Assembly: GCA_033558025.1 (NCBI GenBank)
Contig: JAUCEF010000002.1
Location: 1-64,000 of the forward strand
Reading direction: 5' to 3'
Length of the DNA: 64,000 nt
Origin: Phytophthora sp. 'mugwort'
Lineage: Eukaryota > Oomycota > Peronosporomycetes > Peronosporales > Peronosporaceae
In this document: positions 62,429-64,000 of the stretch, piece by piece
How positions within the stretch are numbered: the first letter of the stretch is position 1
Layout of the letters: every line of letters starts with the position of its first letter
Translations under genes and position numbers: made by a program
The notes under the pieces: generated by a model
The model's database searches: none
The model's input: only the letters and a program-made list of their open reading frames with translations
What the model was told of the DNA's origin: nothing

Positions 62429-64000
62429 TCAGACTACACTTGTAAACAAATGTTGATCTTCAGATGAATGAATCTCGGGCGACGTCAGAGCTGTTTCCTC
62501 ACTGTAGTCATTCACCAGCATGCGATAATCTGCACGAATCGGCACTCTCTGGTTCATCGCTGGCTGGCGATAGACATTGTCCAGAAAGAAAAACTTGGGT
62601 GCTATGGGATCACGAAGACCTCGAGCGCTATCCAGACGCACACACTCTCTCAGCGGCAGATACTTGGCCACAGGGGGGTAAAGTGAGATCACGTGGTAGT
62701 TGAATAGTAGCACGATGACAATGAGCACAATGATGAATATTGGAGGAACGGCTGCCTTCTTGAGCGATAGAATTCCAATCAACGTAAGCTGAGCTACGAC
62801 AATGGCGATGATGCAAAACTTAAACATGCGTGGCCAGTAAGCCCCGAGTGCAAAACACATTGGCTTGTACACACACAGCACTTGCCGACGGTAGACAATT
62901 TCGGCAACGAAAAAGAAGAACCAGGTAAAGTAACAAACCAAAGGCGCGATCGGTGCAAAAGTCAACGTCACGAGTAATACCAGGAAACAGTCGGCAAGGG
63001 CGTTGGTCGGATCAAAAGGATCCGTCTGCGCAATATCGCGTAGACCAAGCCACGGTGAGTTACGTTCACGTCGGGTGTGTTTGGGGGCCAAAAGTGCAAA
63101 AAGAGCCGACAGAACCAACGGAACCACACGTAACAACTCCAAAACCAGCCCCAAACCTGTCTGTACGATCACGTAAGAGATGAAGAATGTCGACTGCTGC
63201 GGCATGCTACGACCAAGCATGGACACGAGCTTTTTCGGTTGATCCAGAATTTCCTTGAGGCTGTCCAAGATTGTTCCGACGATTACCGTCACGAAAAAAA
63301 TCTGGACCAACTGAAAATACGCCAACTTGGAGAATAGTGCCGCGCGAACCTCTGTATTCGACGGGTGGCCTTCTCGTCCAGAAAGGAAATTAAACACGAT
63401 TGGTGCCAATGCACTCAACGCCACAAGGGCCAACGGTGCAATCTGCTTGAATATATCCTGAAGAATTGGATATTCATCAAAAGCATTGTTCATGAATGGT
63501 AGAGCTCGTCGAAGAGACTCTACAGTGGCCAGAGAGGCGACGAATGCAGTAGGAATCGTCCAGAAGAGCACAATAATGGCCGAGATCAGGGACGACACAA
63601 GCATACCAAAAGCTCGAGTGCGGTAACGGAGCCCAATGTTGTCCCAGTTAATGTCGTCTGCATGTGGTGCCGGTACAACTGCCATACACGCAGGATCCTT
63701 CGACTGGAGCGTCTGTTGCGCGACCTGCGCCGACATGAGCGACGTGAATGAAACAAATGCAGCTCGTCTCATCGCCCGGATAGGGCGTTCTTTGCGAACC
63801 TGTTCACGCTCTTCCTGGCTCATTTCTCGCTCATGTCGGCGGGATTTCTTCTCATCAATATCATCTTCTTCATCACCTCCAAAACTGCTTCGCAATTGCT
63901 CCACCCGTCCTCGACGGTCTATCAACGGAGCGTTCTTCGGATCTCCGTCATCTGCTGACTTTTTCGTCTTCTTGTGCCATCTTCCTTCAGATTCTGTCAA
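62429..64000 (-). CDS. OSCA/TMEM63 (DUF221) channel paralogue, 5' part beyond window
   Basis: Open from the right edge to TGA at 62431-62429; 523 codons of the C-terminal part are seen. It begins in the charged cytosolic loop (SQEEREQVRKERPIRAMRRA), then FVSFTSLMSAQVAQQTLQSK parallels FVSFCSIRSAQAAQQLLQVE of the channel at 16408-19125. The RSN1-type membrane domain follows: LFWTIPTAFVASLATVESLR, FAPIAPLVCYFTWFFFFVAE, VAQLTLIGILSLKKAA. The tail after KFFFLDNVYRQPAMNQ is short and differs from the paralogue. Gene order is tail-to-tail with the coiled-coil gene, 141 bp between stops. The two channels share topology and motifs but are clearly diverged, so this is an old duplication. Confidence 0.92.
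   Translation of the reverse strand: MTESEGRWHKKTKKSADDGDPKNAPLIDRRGRVEQLRSSFGGDEEDDIDEKKSRRHEREMSQEEREQVRKERPIRAMRRAAFVSFTSLMSAQVAQQTLQSKDPACMAVVPAPHADDINWDNIGLRYRTRAFGMLVSSLISAIIVLFWTIPTAFVASLATVESLRRALPFMNNAFDEYPILQDIFKQIAPLALVALSALAPIVFNFLSGREGHPSNTEVRAALFSKLAYFQLVQIFFVTVIVGTILDSLKEILDQPKKLVSMLGRSMPQQSTFFISYVIVQTGLGLVLELLRVVPLVLSALFALLAPKHTRRERNSPWLGLRDIAQTDPFDPTNALADCFLVLLVTLTFAPIAPLVCYFTWFFFFVAEIVYRRQVLCVYKPMCFALGAYWPRMFKFCIIAIVVAQLTLIGILSLKKAAVPPIFIIVLIVIVLLFNYHVISLYPPVAKYLPLRECVRLDSARGLRDPIAPKFFFLDNVYRQPAMNQRVPIRADYRMLVNDYSEETALTSPEIHSSEDQHLFTSVV

Noticed and set aside
1..64000. RXLR (RXLR...EER) or Crinkler (LFLAK) effector genes, common near oomycete chromosome ends.
   Set aside because: No frame combined a signal peptide with either motif in the right position. 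Isolated RxLR strings in decayed transposon frames were ignored.
1..64000. tRNA, rRNA or CRISPR arrays.
   Set aside because: No cloverleaf, rRNA signature or spaced direct-repeat array was recognised. The regular repeats seen are telomeric, LTR, 51-bp or eIF3a coding repeats.

Overview
This window is a chromosome end. It opens with about 667 bp of the 7-mer CCCTAAA, the plant-type telomere repeat that Phytophthora and other Peronosporales also use. It then runs through roughly 50 kb of transposon wreckage into ordinary genes. The repeat unit, very short GT-AG introns (65-82 bp), mostly GC-ending codons, and gypsy, mariner and pogo relics beside OSCA/TMEM63-type genes point to an oomycete, most likely Phytophthora-like. 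Family calls rest on motifs recognised by eye; no database search was run.

Layout. 1-1.8 kb: telomere, a 5'-truncated Penelope-like reverse transcriptase fragment, and two interstitial telomere tracts. 2-16.2 kb: relics of a Ty3/gypsy pol, a Tc1/mariner transposase, a GATC-rich chromovirus with a long opposing ORF, a Harbinger-like DDE transposase and two pogo-like transposases. 16.4-19.1 kb: the only intact gene of the distal half, a 905-residue OSCA/TMEM63 (DUF221) channel. 21-30.7 kb: gypsy element A (+ strand, heavily decayed, split by a solo LTR with a target duplication). 31-37.5 kb: a large hairpin, unassigned DNA, a hAT transposase pseudogene and a DDE_1 fragment. 37.97-50.07 kb: gypsy element B (- strand), with both LTRs and a probable primer-binding site. 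50.9-64 kb: the gene-dense side, with eIF3a (-), a five-exon CTD-interacting-domain protein of the RPRD/Rtt103 type (-), an acidic coiled-coil protein (+), and the 3' part of a second OSCA/TMEM63 gene (-) leaving the window.

The most unusual pattern is that all three gypsy-class remnants whose pol 3' end can be read (the chromovirus at 6-11 kb, A and B) carry an ORF on the opposite strand just beyond pol, converging tail-to-tail with it. B also keeps a decayed sense-strand ORF with hydrophobic stretches next to its 3' LTR. The second is the telomere-retroelement-telomere-insert-telomere series at the extreme end, which reads as a record of end-healing by endonuclease-deficient Penelope-like elements.

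The intact genes are housekeeping (translation initiation, polymerase II CTD binding) or membrane/cytoskeletal, and form no obvious pathway. I saw no convincing RXLR or Crinkler effector gene, tRNA, rRNA or CRISPR array.
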